Source: Rhyzopertha dominica | Taxonomy: Eukaryota > Arthropoda > Insecta > Coleoptera > Bostrichidae | Length of the DNA stretch: 64,000 nucleotides | Direction of reading: 5' to 3' | NCBI GenBank assembly: GCA_025024175.1 | Contig: QCXZ01000001.1 | Span: 9,734,001-9,798,000, forward strand | Shown: positions 1 to 9,389 of the stretch, one piece after another | Layout: each line of letters starts with the position of its first letter | Numbering within the stretch: position 1 is the stretch's first letter | Notes under the pieces: generated by a model | The model's database searches: none | Seen by the model: the letters and a program-made list of their open reading frames with translations, nothing else | Told to the model about the DNA's origin: nothing | Program-made: the position numbers and the translations under genes

Positions 1-301
1 TAGTAATCCACATTTATAAATGAACGCATGTAATTACACATACTTCCACATAGCAAATAAGCATTCAGATTTCTTACTTGACACGCAACCAGTTTTTTTA
101 CATTTTTGGTTAGGGAAGTGGCTTGCAGTAGTATCTGTATTCTACAGTGATGCGGCATTAAACAACATGGCGGTAAACAATGGAGTCCATAGCGGGGATG
201 CACAGTAATGCTATTCTGACTAATTAGGGCATTAGGTGGACGTGCCATTAGGACACTTTTGCAAAGCCCTCTGATTACAGGGTTCGTCTGGTTATAATAT
301 G

Positions 302-780
302 GTTGTTTTAACACAAATGTCGCTATCGGGCAATATTTACGATAGTTAATTATTTCCTCAGGATTATTGTGTATGCCGAAATTATAGGCGTTTTGAGCAA
401 ACTGGGTTTTCTAGAGGTGGAAGAGTTCTCATAGCAGCCAGCAGCAACCACGTTTATTTCCAGCTCGACTTTTCAAGGATTTTGGGACTTGCTCCTTCTG
501 TCGATATAGTTGGTGTTGGAATTAGAATAAATGGTTCCGAGTGTTTTTATATGATTAATATGTATTTCCCACCCAGCATTTCATATGTAAATTATGAATT
601 ATTTTTCAGTGTCCTTGGCACTTATAATGAGTTTCATGGATGCAACATAATTATTAAAAAAGGGTGAATTTTAAAGTCCAACTTTTATGGACAGGTATAT
701 AGTAATCTTAAATAATTTGAAATACTTTCTTAATGATAAACAACTGAATGGCATAGCCAATCAACAGGAGAAACCCATTT
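302..780 (+). pseudogene. Jockey-like LINE-A: endonuclease domain relic
   Basis: This is the endonuclease (EEP/APE-type) part of a non-LTR retrotransposon, which nicks target DNA for target-primed reverse transcription. Frame 362-667 reads continuously and carries the family's landmarks: a CRNYRRFE block, a SRGGRVLIA block (jockey elements usually have R-GGGVLIAV) and an INMYFPP strand (usual form VYIPP). Upstream, the same domain reads as GNIYDS followed by a stop where E is expected, then LFPQDY. After 667 fragments such as FYGQVYSNL and KQLNGIANQQE appear in other frames, so there are frameshifts near 665-700. The 5' end and all of ORF1 are missing. The element continues at 812, 1911 and 2418. 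Assignment to a jockey-type clade is from recalled family motifs; decay is clear. Confidence 0.75.
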
Positions 781-811
781 AGTGTTTCCTAACCTGTGCT
801 GCTGGTATTTC

Positions 812-963
812 AGTCTTACTTGAGTAAGGACGTCAGCATGTACGATACAATAACTATACGTCGAATGAGTTTGTTGCTTGGCCAGGTGTGTTTGTTATTC
901 ATTAATAATATCGCACGTGTCATTAATAGTAATAAGCTGCTTTATGCTGATGACTTGAAAGTA
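812..963 (+). pseudogene. LINE-A: reverse transcriptase core with internal deletion
   Basis: This is the RT palm region of the same LINE. It reads GRQHVRYNNYTSNEF (the strand before the GVPQGS block), then switches frame to LLFINNIARVI and the catalytic YADD box near 947-958. The expected segment between them (VPQGSxLGPLLF) is mostly deleted: PGV is followed directly by the LLFINN part. The N-terminal half of RT is also missing between the endonuclease and this block. The reading frame is cut at the third base of a Val codon (961-963) by the mariner at 964 and resumes in phase at 1911. It cannot encode an active enzyme. Confidence 0.75.
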
Positions 964-993
964 CGAGGGAAGATCATTATTTACGGTCCCTGA
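964..993 (+). repeat. Mariner-1 left terminal inverted repeat
   Basis: This 30-bp repeat begins CGAGGGAAGATCATTA and ends CCCTGA directly after the TA target duplication. It matches the reverse complement of 1879-1908 at 29 of 30 positions. It is the expected transposase-binding end. Confidence 0.95.
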
Positions 994-1029
994 TTTGGTT
1001 CGTCGCCAAAGTTCAGAATTCATATAGAT

Positions 1030-1862
1030 ATGGTGGGTGTATTATGTGAGAGTGCTCCTTCTTACCAAGTGGTAAAAAATTTGTCTCGAGAATTTAAATT
1101 GGGAAGACAAACGTGTGAACACGCAAAGTGTGCCGCATCACCAGTAACTGTCACTATTCAGGAAATTGTTAATCGTGTATATGACATGGTAATGGCAGAT
1201 AGGCGAATGATTATTCATCGGATAGCCGAAATTACAGAATCTTCATATGACACAATAGAAAAAATATTAACAGATATTTTAGGATTTTAAAAGTTATCTG
1301 CACGCTGGGTCCCTAGGATGTTGACGCCTGATCAGAAACGTTCGCGAGTCCTGCAGTGTGAATCCAGTCTGTCAAAGTTTTCAGCAGACTCGGATGAGTT
1401 TCTCTCACGATTTGTAACTGTTGATGAAACATGGGTCCACCACTTCGACCCAGAGTCAAAACAACAGAGTATGGAGTGGCATCACAAAGGTTCTCCTCCA
1501 CCACGCAAATTTCGTGTTGTGCCCTCTGCTGGTAAAATTATGGTCACAATTTTTTGGGATGCGGACAGAATTTTAATGGCTGATGTTTTTGGAACGTGGA
1601 CACGCAATAGCAGGATTTTACTATGGCAACTTAATTTCAATATTGCACGAACGCATCAAAGAAAAAAGACGGGGAAATTTGAGGAAAGGAATTTTGTTCC
1701 ATCGGCACAACGCTCTTGTACACAAAAGCCATATTGCAGTGAATGCTATTCACGACTCAGGATTTGAATTGCACGAACGCCCTGCGTATTCACCAGACCT
1801 AGCCTCCAGCGATTACTTCTTATTTCCGAAATCGAAAAATAAACATATAATTGTTATCATGT
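1030..1862 (+). pseudogene. Mariner transposase, frameshifted and truncated
   Basis: This is a DDE transposase of the mariner family, which cuts and pastes the element at TA. Frame 1030-1581 carries the linker (REFKLGR, then EIVNRVYDMVMADRR), a stop where the family has M/S before KLSARWVPRML (codon at 1288), and the first catalytic Asp in VTVDETWVHHFDPESK (about 1411-1458). After a frameshift near 1583 it continues as KEKRRGNLRKGILF. The second catalytic Asp is replaced by His (HRHN instead of HHDN, about 1698-1710). The third is kept in YSPDLASSDYFLFP (about 1787-1830). Most of the first helix-turn-helix and the C terminus are absent. Family membership is clear; subfamily is not decided. 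Confidence 0.92.
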
Positions 1863-1878
1863 TCTGTGTCTTTCTATG

Positions 1879-1908
1879 TCAGGGACCGTAATTAATGATC
1901 TTCCCTCG
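1879..1908 (-). repeat. Mariner-1 right terminal inverted repeat
   Basis: This is the inverted partner of 964-993 with a single mismatch (A for T at the 17th base of the repeat). It is followed by TA at 1909-1910 and then LINE-A coding sequence. Confidence 0.95.
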
Positions 1909-1910
1909 TA

Positions 1911-2239
1911 TACCGTGACATTAACTCTGTTCATGACTGTCATCTTCTGCAGGACGATTTACTTCGAGGTCTTGAATGGTGTGCTATCAATTTCCTATCC
2001 AAATGTGCTATAGTTTCATTAAAAAAAACAGTCCGTTTTAACGTATACGTACTGCATTAATAATGTTGAACTTTCTAGGTGTTATAGTATTAAGGACCTG
2101 GGTGTTACTTTGACTATAAATTAACGTTTAAAGAACATGTCACATATACTATCGATAAAGAATTTTAGTTGTTTGGTTATATTTATAGAAATTTTCGTGT
2201 TTTTCAAAGTAGTAACACACTGAAATCTCTTTATATTTC
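1911..2239 (+). pseudogene. LINE-A: RT thumb and C-terminal region
   Basis: This continues the frame interrupted at 963. YRDINSVHDC, LLQDDLLRGLEWC and INFLSKC correspond to the region after the YADD box in jockey-type RTs (typically ...LQxDLxxLxxWCxxNxLxLNxxKC). After frameshifts near 2030-2070 it reads IKDLGVTFDYKLTFKEHV, the conserved DLGVxxDxxLxFxxH strand, then TLKSLYIS, where a second insertion interrupts it at 2240. Several stops (for example near 2045) show long decay. Confidence 0.8.
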
Positions 2240-2417
2240 AAAATACATGTATATGCTATGCTATCTGTACCGCAACCAACTACAACCAGATCTGTTTCGC
2301 TGTTACTACAGTTCGTCAGTGTAGTTTAGGAAGTAGTTCCATCAAGGCAACTAGGTGGTTTTGTCATCATGTCAGTACAATCCTGACAGATGGCATTGCC
2401 ATCTGATTATCTACTAA
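2240..2417. mobile_element. 178-bp SINE-like insertion with 13-bp target duplication
   Basis: The insertion is flanked by identical 13-mers CTCTTTATATTTC at 2227-2239 and 2418-2430. Removing it with one 13-mer rejoins LINE-A coding sequence in frame (LYIS then SVRSKPEYEVLIW). Inside is a block at about 2326-2392 (TTAGGAAGTAGT..CTAGGTGGTTTTGTCATC) whose reverse complement recurs at 7195-7250 and partly at 6118-6165. A short palindrome (AGATGGCATTGCCATCT) lies near 2388-2405. There is no clear poly(A) tail and no recognisable Pol III A or B box. A 13-bp duplication fits target-primed retroposition better than a DNA transposon, but the class is unresolved. Confidence 0.7.
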
Positions 2418-2550
2418 CTCTTTATATTTCGTCAGTTCGTTCAAAACCTGAATACGAAGTACTTATTTGGTTTCCCTTCTACAGTGTTTATATTGATTTG
2501 GTTGAAGCGGTTCAAAGTCCTTCAAATTCTTAGTTTATTTCCGAAGATGG
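2418..2550 (+). pseudogene. LINE-A: C-terminal RT fragment
   Basis: After the duplicated 13-mer the frame resumes with SVRSKPEYEVLIWFPFYS and then DLVEAVQSPSNS. This matches the conserved end of jockey-like ORF2 (VRPxLEYASxVWxPxYxxxIxxIExVQ). It ends with a stop near 2529 and no 3' UTR or tail can be recognised, so the element is also truncated at its 3' end. Confidence 0.75.
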
Positions 2551-2559
2551 TATTTATGC

Positions 2560-3235
2560 TGCGGGAGGGAACCGCTAGCTGACTCATTAGCCGATTTTAC
2601 AGAATGACCTAGGACGTATCCATGTCAAAATCGAGTACTTTTTTGGGCACATTAAAACCGGCGTTCTTATTCAGACACACCTTAATATTACCGACATTAT
2701 TTGGCCACCTGTACCGCTTTTTTTCCAATCCGCTAAGTACCAAAGCGGACTCTTACCGGTTATTCTTTTGCGGCGAAACTCCCGAAAATCCCCGATTGCG
2801 GCCCCGCTATAAGAGGATCAACCCTTCCCCGGCATAAAACAATACCGGCCGGGCAGCGCGCTACCCCGAAGGGCACCGCGTCTTCGCTTTGCCGAATTAA
2901 ACGTTCCGATTCGATTAGGGGCCACCCTCTCGATTCCTAATGCGATTAGGATTCGCGGGAACCTTTCGATCCGGCGAGATTACGGCGACCGCGGATTCCG
3001 ACGCGGACGACGACGCCGTCCCGAGTGCGTTTAACCGCCCTAATCAACTTATCCGGGCTAATCTCCAAGTCGGAACTTCGGGAAATTATGCCGGAGCGGC
3101 ATTGTTCGGGAAAGGTGCCCGGGGACGAAAAGTTCGGGGATCGGAAATGCAGTTCGGCAAAGCGGGGGCGATTAACGTTAATCGGAGTTTTTCAGGGGGA
3201 TTTACCTGAACTGATTTTCTTTCCATAGAATCGGA
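2560..3235. other. GC- and CpG-rich island, no gene assigned
   Basis: Base composition changes sharply from AT-rich flanks to GC-rich sequence with many CpG pairs (best at 2780-3180). Overlapping short open frames exist on + (for example 2940-3209), but none resembles a known protein and they look like by-products of the GC content. The motif CGATTAGG recurs several times near 2910-2960. It could be a promoter, a conserved non-coding element or a host exon. Confidence 0.4.
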
Positions 3236-3590
3236 GTTGGTTTATTCGCTATCTCAACTAACAACTCAGGAATTATATCCGAAGACGACTTTTGGACAGA
3301 GAGACAAAGCATTCAGGAAGCTTACAAAAACACAAAACTTAGTAGTAACAAATAGAACTACCTTACTAGCAAAATAATAAAAACAACTTGCGTATGTATT
3401 TTCAAACGTTCAGAAGAACAAAACATAAAAATCTCTTATAGTAGCAACGAATTAACGAAAGAAGACAATAAGATAGATGTATAAGGAAAAGGGAATATGC
3501 TGGTAACGTATATAACCCCAAAAATTAATATAGCTTGTGGTTAGAAAACTAACATCGACACTTAACTCTTAAATCTCTACCTAATGCACT
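3236..3590. other. AT-rich, nothing recognised
   Basis: I see no coding frame, terminal repeat or tail here. Confidence 0.5.
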
Positions 3591-4152
3591 GTAGTGTTAG
3601 GTTCTTGTGTTGTCGTTACCGTGAAGTGCGTCTAAAAAAGAGTATACAAGAAATAACTTAAGGTGGTACAGAAAATCTCGAGAGACGGCAACCGCCTTCG
3701 AAGCACATTGAGTCACCTATACGGGGAGAACATTACCCAACAAAAATATAAAAACCGTGCGAGAAAAATAAGAACAAAAGTTGGAAGAAAAGATCATAGT
3801 GACAAGAACAAAAAGAAGTATATAAGGAAGCACTATGACAGCGCAAAATAATTGTACAGAAGCCAGGAAAATATGGAAACAAGTTCAACCACAAAAATTG
3901 GGATAGTCCTAAAGAAGTTCCAATGTATAGAAAAGAAAACAAGCTAGTACGCAAGACGAGAAAATTTCCTGAAATCACCCCATCTAGAGATCCAGCAAGT
4001 CTACCCATTCCAATACTCAGTTATCCATAACATGCGCAACAAGCATGTCACCCCTCCTGCCTAGCGTTGACGTAGCCGACCCGGCAGCATATCCGAAAGC
4101 GGTAGAAATGCCTACCGTATGCTGGTTCAATCACCCAATCAATCAATCAAGG
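3590..4152 (+). repeat. Repeat family R1, copy A, with (CAAT)n tail
   Basis: This is one of three related copies in the window (others at 26580-27130 and 27178-27850). It begins with a TTGTTGTCGTTACCGTGAAG-like head and shares ATCACCCCATCTAGAGATCC with copy B (about 3975). Its 3' part (ACCCCTC, then CGTAGCCG, then AAATGCCTACC, 4049-4115) matches the end of copy C. It finishes in CAATCAATCAATCAA (about 4134-4150). A variable head, a shared 3' end and a simple-repeat tail suggest a retroposon, perhaps the 5'/ORF1 part of a LINE or a derived SINE. No conserved protein could be read across copies. Confidence 0.6.
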
Positions 4153-4384
4153 CGACCTTTGGAGAGAATTTTTTTGGTGGTAAATGTATTAATTAAAATT
4201 AGTAAATAAAGGAATTATCTATAGAACGTGCAGGGTGTCCCACCGATCCATATATGGTGAGCGAGAACTAGAAAAACGGATAAACGGATCTACAACAACT
4301 AGTCTGTATTTTCTGTAATATTAACTTAATGAACACAATGAAACCGTAATTAACACTAACGATTTACATATTTACATTGCATAA
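4153..4384. other. Possible transposon end
   Basis: The string GCAGGGTGTCCCACCGATCC near 4231 resembles the outer end of IS630/mariner-type elements (CAGGGTGTCCC). No matching inverted partner was found nearby, so it is probably a solo remnant. Confidence 0.25.
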
Positions 4385-5010
4385 CACTGAATACTACAAT
4401 TTATTACACATCTTAGGAGGCCTACAGTGTATATAAAAAAGTAATGGGTCCAATACTGAGCCTTGCGGCACACCCGATGTAACTGAACGGCTTTCGTATA
4501 TATTATCATCGAAAACAATTTGGGAGATATGAGTTAAAAAAAAACCCACAGCTACATCATCGAGAAGAAGTCATGCAGTACTAGACACCAAGCATCTGAT
4601 GTATCTAGTGCCTTAAAGATATTATCAGTGACATTAGTCAAAACAGGTGTTGTACCATGTCCCTTATGGAATCCTGACTGGGCAGAAGATATAGTTTTGC
4701 TTGACATGGCATAGTGATAAATCTGCTTTAAGCTATTTTTTCTAAAATTTTCGACAGCACAGGAATTTAAGTAATAGGGCGTAGGCAAGTTAAACCTTGT
4801 GGATGAGTTTTCTTTGGAATAAGATTAATCAGCGATGACTTCCACCTAGCAGGAAAATAACCAGTTAATAATATGCGTAATATGTGTGCAAATTGCAGGT
4901 GAAAACAACTGAATCATCTTTGCATTTAGGTGATCTGATCTACTAGCATTAGATTTTGAGCTAAGAATGTATACTTCATCAATAGTAGCCATAACAAAGC
5001 TAAATTTCAG
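4385..5010 (-). pseudogene. LINE-B: CR1/jockey-type RT relic, antisense
   Basis: Read on the minus strand, this is a reverse transcriptase relic. It has an N-terminal palm stretch (KMIQLFSPAICTHITHIIN), the QSGFHKGHGTT block, DNIFKALDTSDA just before the first catalytic region (LVLHDF, expected LVLLDFSKAFD), then after a gap SQIVFDDNIYESRSVTSG followed by VPQGSVLDPLLF at about 4420-4470. The sequence stops before the YADD box. The stretch after LVLHDF is deleted and several frameshifts and stops occur. The HKGHGTT and VTDNIF wording is closer to CR1-type than to typical jockey RTs; this is a judgement from memory. Confidence 0.8.
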
Positions 5011-5675
5011 AGCTCTATTTCTACAATACCACTTGCCTGAAGTTGGTCAATTACATATTAGGTCAAGTGAAGACACTCGAGAAATATTCACCAATTATAA
5101 AATTTGGCGGTTTCCATTTGAAAAAATTGATTTTTGGCACCTCTCTGAACACCTAGTAATCAAAATATTATGAAGAAATCTACTAAAGTAGGCCTTTTCC
5201 AACAAGGAATGCACCCAAATTAAATTAAATTCCTTATAGGAGAAATTGATTTTTAAAGACAATTTCTCTTCCTTAATGATGCAACTAAACGCTCAGCTCA
5301 CTTAAACTTAGCGATACCATTAAAGAAAGTACTTATTTAAAAGAGCGTTTAGTTTTTAATTTGGAATCTCTATTTTGTAAACGTATGGCATAAATAAAAG
5401 CGAGCAATCCGCACCTAACGAACAGCTTTCACTTTTGCCGTCGACACGTCCAAAGACAATACCCCGTCAGCCAAACAAAGTCAGTTTACATCGCAATCGC
5501 CTATCTCCCCGCATCTACGACAAACCTGTCACTTTTGAGTTGCCCAACTCGAGGTCGCGTCTAAATCGCAGAGCGCGAGTAAAACCGCTCTTCCATTTCC
5601 TACCGCCTCCGGCCACCGGTGTCTTTTGTATCGACACCTGGAGTCATTCAAATCGACTCTCGCAGCAATAATAAC
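5011..5675. other. Unassigned, GC-richer from 5420
   Basis: 5011-5419 is AT-rich with no recognisable feature. From about 5420 to 5810 the sequence is richer in GC and CpG and low in stops on + (5435-5671 open), but I recognise no product and no clear splice sites. It may be a regulatory island or an exon of an unknown gene. Confidence 0.3.
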
Positions 5676-6014
5676 TCACTTATCTCGATTGACGTGGTGT
5701 GCGTCCGGTACAATGGCGTTAATTGTGCATCTACACCTTCGCCTAATGGAACGAGTCTTGAGAATGCGATAAGCGCTGGAATGATGCCATTGAATTTCTA
5801 ACTGATTCCCTGGCGTTAGTGTGTCACCTTTGATGATGATCCGTGAAGGAAATATCGAAAGATGCTCCAGTGCTCTAGAATTAAGGATCTCATAGTCTTC
5901 ATTTTTACTGGAGAATATGATCCCATCAAAAAATACATAAAATGTAAGAAAAGTGCAAGTCTTGCAGCTCAGGCCTTCCACTTCAAAAAGTTCTGAGATG
6001 TCATATAAAACCAC
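5676..6014 (-). CDS. Unrecognised 112-codon open frame
   Basis: This minus-strand frame of 112 codons starts at 6014. It has an unusual Cys pair (LSCKTC) and a segment with mixed charged and hydrophobic residues (KNEDYEILNSRALEHL). It overlaps the GC-rich island at its 3' end. I do not recognise the family. It could be a chance frame or a piece of a transposable element ORF1. There is no supporting promoter or splice evidence. Confidence 0.15.
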   Translation of the reverse strand: MVLYDISELFEVEGLSCKTCTFLTFYVFFDGIIFSSKNEDYEILNSRALEHLSIFPSRIIIKGDTLTPGNQLEIQWHHSSAYRILKTRSIRRRCRCTINAIVPDAHHVNRDK

Positions 6015-6117
6015 GTCAGTTATTTTAGTTAGTATCTAAGAAGTACCTATTCAACAACCTTTTCATAAATTGCTTCCTAATTAATAGAAAAATAGATGTC
6101 AATGCCATCTTTCTCTA

Positions 6118-6165
6118 ATGAACTGACAAGATGACAAAGCCACCTAGCTGTATGGACGGTAAGTG
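6118..6165 (+). repeat. Hairpin repeat family R2, short copy
   Basis: GATGACAAAGCCACCTAGCT at about 6131 matches the reverse complement of the core of the 2240-2417 insertion and the arms of the hairpin at 7206-7275. Only about 45 bp is recognisable. Confidence 0.5.
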
Positions 6166-6399
6166 CTTCTAAGTCGATTACATGCAGCGATAAGAAAGCA
6201 TGTCTGAAATTTAGAAAACAGTAATGAAATTTTGGAATTTTTGATATTTTTCTTTCTCTGCAGCTTAAACCCTAACTGAATGCTAAATTTGAAGTTTGTG
6301 TGTCTGCTAAAAGTACCTTAGAACTTTGATGATCGGTGAGTACATCAATGACAANATTAAAGAACTTCTACTGCCAATAGGACAATAGTCGTTCTCAGT

Positions 6400-6601
6400 T
6401 GCGATTAATGGTGGACGCCTTTACGGGATTCTGCCGGATCAATAAACACCTATCGGTTGAGTGAAAGAGCAGGTACCACCATTTTGGTTTCCCTGGTGCC
6501 GGTATGTCGCAGTGTCAATGAATTGCTTTTTACATCTTTTTTTGTTGTTACAGATTCTAATCTTTTTCTCTGCTGTATGTTGGGTAATCAGGAATAAAGA
6601 C

Positions 6602-6631
<30 letters not shown>
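6400..6631 (+). mobile_element. LINE 3' end with (ATT)n tail
   Basis: This non-coding stretch has the sequence CGGTTGAGTGAAAGAGC (6454-6470), also found in the 3' UTR of LINE-C at 10497, and then GGAATAAAGACT running into (ATT)n at 6603-6630. An AATAAA-like signal followed by a trinucleotide tail is typical of CR1/jockey-type LINE 3' ends. It therefore reads as a severely 5'-truncated LINE copy on +. Confidence 0.6.
6603..6630 (+). repeat. (ATT)n microsatellite tail
   Basis: About nine ATT units. It directly follows the AATAAAGACT LINE 3' end, so it is most likely the retroposition tail rather than an independent microsatellite. Confidence 0.9.
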
Positions 6632-6632
<1 letters not shown>

Positions 6633-6633
<1 letters not shown>

Positions 6634-6860
6634 GGGTGTAGCGGAGAGACGCACTTGTAGGGCCTGCTCAGAAGAGGAGGAAACTTCGATTCTTCTCTTT
6701 ACCAACCGCGGACCGCTGGGAGGCAAAAGGTTTGGAGAATGTAGAATGGAAAGAGACTGCACTTCTGTGAAAAGGCAGAACTGTTCTAAGCTACAATGCG
6801 GGCACAATTGACCAAAAGGTCTAAGTGCAGGGCTCGGCCCATATGCGGGGTCGCACCGCA
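6633..6860 (+). pseudogene. R1/I-like LINE ORF2 C-terminus (Cys-rich) relic
   Basis: The frame here reads MGVAERRTCRACSEEEETS and then GPLGGKRFGECR. This resembles the C-terminal zinc-knuckle region of R1/LOA-type ORF2 proteins (CRxCxEEEETxxHLLxxCPxL). A short 3' UTR-like stretch follows to about 6860. The usual His and last Cys have been lost. It directly abuts the (ATT)n tail of the preceding LINE end, so one element probably inserted next to or into the other. Confidence 0.6.
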
Positions 6861-7194
6861 GAAGCTAGATAGATAACTTGCTTCCACGGTCGCCACACGT
6901 ATAAATTTGCATCTCATCGCAATACGCTTTCATGTGACGATTGAATATTCTTGTACATAGAGAATTATAACGACAGACAATGTATACTACTTAGTAACAT
7001 AAATGGTTCTTAATGTACCAAGAAGATTATTTTTTATTAGCAAGCTGTTAGATCAACAAAGGTAGAAGAGAAAGACTTTCCAAACTAAATCAAGTTTTAG
7101 AAACACTATTTCTATGGAAATTAACTTAAGAAGAAAAAGATAAAAACTAGCGTTGTCAGTGAAAAACTGGATGATATTACAACTTGTTAGCAAT
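6861..7194. other. AT-rich, nothing recognised
   Basis: I found no frame, repeat end or RNA-like structure. Confidence 0.5.
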
Positions 7195-7300
7195 AAAATG
7201 ACACGATGACAAAGCCAGCTAACTCCCTTAGCTGGTACTACTTCCTAAGACAGCTAGGTGGCTTTGTAATCAGTTATCTTTCATGCTGACAGGTGCCACA
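7195..7300. repeat. Hairpin repeat family R2, inverted double copy
   Basis: The left half (GATGACAAAGCCAGCTAACT, about 7206) and the right half (GACAGCTAGGTGGCTTTGTA, about 7249) are inverted versions of each other, giving an imperfect ~20-bp stem around a short centre containing GGTACTACTTCC. Outside the stem, GCTGACAGGTG and related strings match the insertion at 2240-2417 in reverse. This suggests a family with a palindromic core, inserted at least three times in the first 8 kb. Confidence 0.65.
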
Positions 7301-9380
7301 ATAATATAAAATAGACCTTTTCGCCATTTTGAAAGTCATAATATACCTCGACATGGATTACTCAGATTGAAAAAATATATAGCAAAACTCCTATTAAAAT
7401 GGTCTATAGAAACATCGTTATGGAATACTATTTAGTAACATTGATAGAAGACGTCCGAAAATCCACACCAAAAAATGATTAAGTTAACAAAATTATTTAT
7501 AGTTTCATGATTTCTAAACAGGATAGTTTCGTCTTTTGTGGAAGCATGACTTAAATTTGCTCATTTCGAATCTAGCGAAATGACACATTTTCTATGTAAC
7601 GAATACCTTCTAATTTCATATTTGACATGAAGCAAATCACCCATATAACATGCAGATATTTATTTTAGTGCCTAAGTACACACCAGGTGCAGTGCTTGTT
7701 GTGCAATTTACCACGACAAACTCCACATACTCTTTGCCTGCGAGCAAAATCATTATTTTAACGGTCAGTTCGGCTGTGTGCACAACCCTTCCGTGCGCCA
7801 CCCCTCCATCAAAAAACCAAACCGAGATACGCCGTAATGCCCTGTGACGTTTTATGCGATTATCACTTATTCGATCAGCCATACATTGTGCAGTATATTA
7901 CGCGAACACATTTGTTATAAACGGTAATTTCGCGTGTTCCGCATTTAACAAGAACTATTCGCACATTACCGCTGTCGAATAAAAAATTAATGGAGAGGGA
8001 TATCGAAGAATCCCGCAGCTTCCCTAGATGCAGTAATGGCCACGCGCTTAGCGATTCTGGGGCGTGTATTATGCAAGAACGTCTTGCGTCTTATCTCGTA
8101 TCCAAGAGAGCGTTTCACAAGTTTGCCAGGAAAATATACATGCCTAACAGAGTGTTTACCCCTTAGAGGCATCGCATTGTTTGTATTGAATATAAGCAGA
8201 ATGCTTCGTTGTAGTTGTCTACTTATAAGGATGAAATTAAAGTGTATTTAATTCTACATTGTCAATGTTTTGGCCTTCTTTTTTCTCCTCAACAATGTAA
8301 GCCGAAGTTTTTGAGAATTTACGCTATACTGATTTTAATTAGTCGACATAGATCCTGTAGATAGGATACCAAATCGGTATATCATATTTTAAAGGCAAAG
8401 ATACTGCTACTAGGTCAGTTATGTTCATATATGCCCTGAAGGTCTAAAATTAATAAAAAATTGTACGCATGCTGGACAGTACTAAAATATAATCGCTGAA
8501 TAAAGTTGTTGATTAAATTGTTGCCCAGCATTAAGTAAAGTATTTGTACTTACATTAGAAGCTTTTCAAAAAAATGCATTCTGCAGAAGTATGTAATGGT
8601 TATTCCAGCTGACTTACCTGAAAAGAAGAAAATGTACTTTTATCAATAAGGCGGACAGAAATAGTAATAGTTAACACACAGAATCATGGTTTAGCACAAG
8701 CAATAAAATGCTACTCAGATTACGTTACGCAGTCACAGGGACACTATCCGTTTAAAACCAGTGATTCTTAAAATAGTTTTAAATAAAATTAAGGACTATA
8801 TTTTCTTTATGTGTACATACACTTCTGTGGTAATTTTTTAGACAGACGTCTAAAAAACAAAGAAAGTCAATAAAGAAGTATACAAAACACATTTTAATGC
8901 TAAAACATACATCTTCACTTTCTCAAGATTGTGCTTCCAACTTTGTGATATCCTTTTGGATTTTCTACTTCGCGATTTCTGTCCACATAAATTAATAGCA
9001 CAACAAGTTCGACTAGCTGCAGCAAAACAGTGTAGGCAATTGATTTGCACAATATTAGAAGGAGGTATATGTTATGGAGAATGTTTTTAACCTCTTCTAA
9101 TCCCTTCCTGTGCTGTGTAATTCTCCGCTTGTGTGTCAACCAGTCGAGTTCTTGTATTTTCCCGTGTTTTTCGCTGGTTGCCTGTTATTAGTTGTATAAT
9201 TTCTCAACAAAACAGTTTCTTTCAAGACTATACATTTGCGTTACGTAAGGTATATTTTAGAATAGCAAGAAAAACAATACATATTGAAATATTGTTAGAG
9301 CATTTACTTATTATCAAAATGTGGAGACAGTGGAATTGGGTTGATGTTTCTTAACCACAAGAAGGTAATATCAACGTAGA
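7301..9380. other. Mostly unassigned; GC-richer 7640-8250
   Basis: 7301-7639 and 8251-9380 are AT-rich with only chance frames. 7640-8250 is richer in GC and CpG and has short open frames on both strands (for example 8036-8251 + and 7987-8172 -) that overlap and resemble no known protein. I would treat it as a non-coding island. Confidence 0.35.
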
Positions 9381-9389
9381 GGTTGTTGA

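Larger units (their letters stand above)
964..1908 (+). mobile_element. Mariner-1 (DD34D mariner), internally truncated, with TA duplication
   Basis: This is a complete insertion unit. Its 30-bp terminal inverted repeats (964-993 and 1879-1908) differ at one base, and it is flanked by TA at 962-963 and 1909-1910, the standard mariner/Tc1 target duplication. At about 945 bp it is shorter than the usual ~1.3 kb. The N-terminal helix-turn-helix part and the C-terminal ~50 residues of the transposase are missing, so internal deletions have occurred. It sits inside the RT frame of LINE-A, and removing it with one TA restores that frame exactly. Hence it landed after LINE-A. It is dead by itself because the transposase is broken. 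Confidence 0.93.

Noticed and set aside
2940..3209. Overlapping frames in the GC island as a coding gene
   Set aside because: Two + frames are open over the same stretch, which is expected in CpG-rich DNA; neither product resembles a protein family.
4225..4260. IS630-like outer end as a complete element
   Set aside because: No inverted partner or transposase nearby; kept only as a possible solo end.
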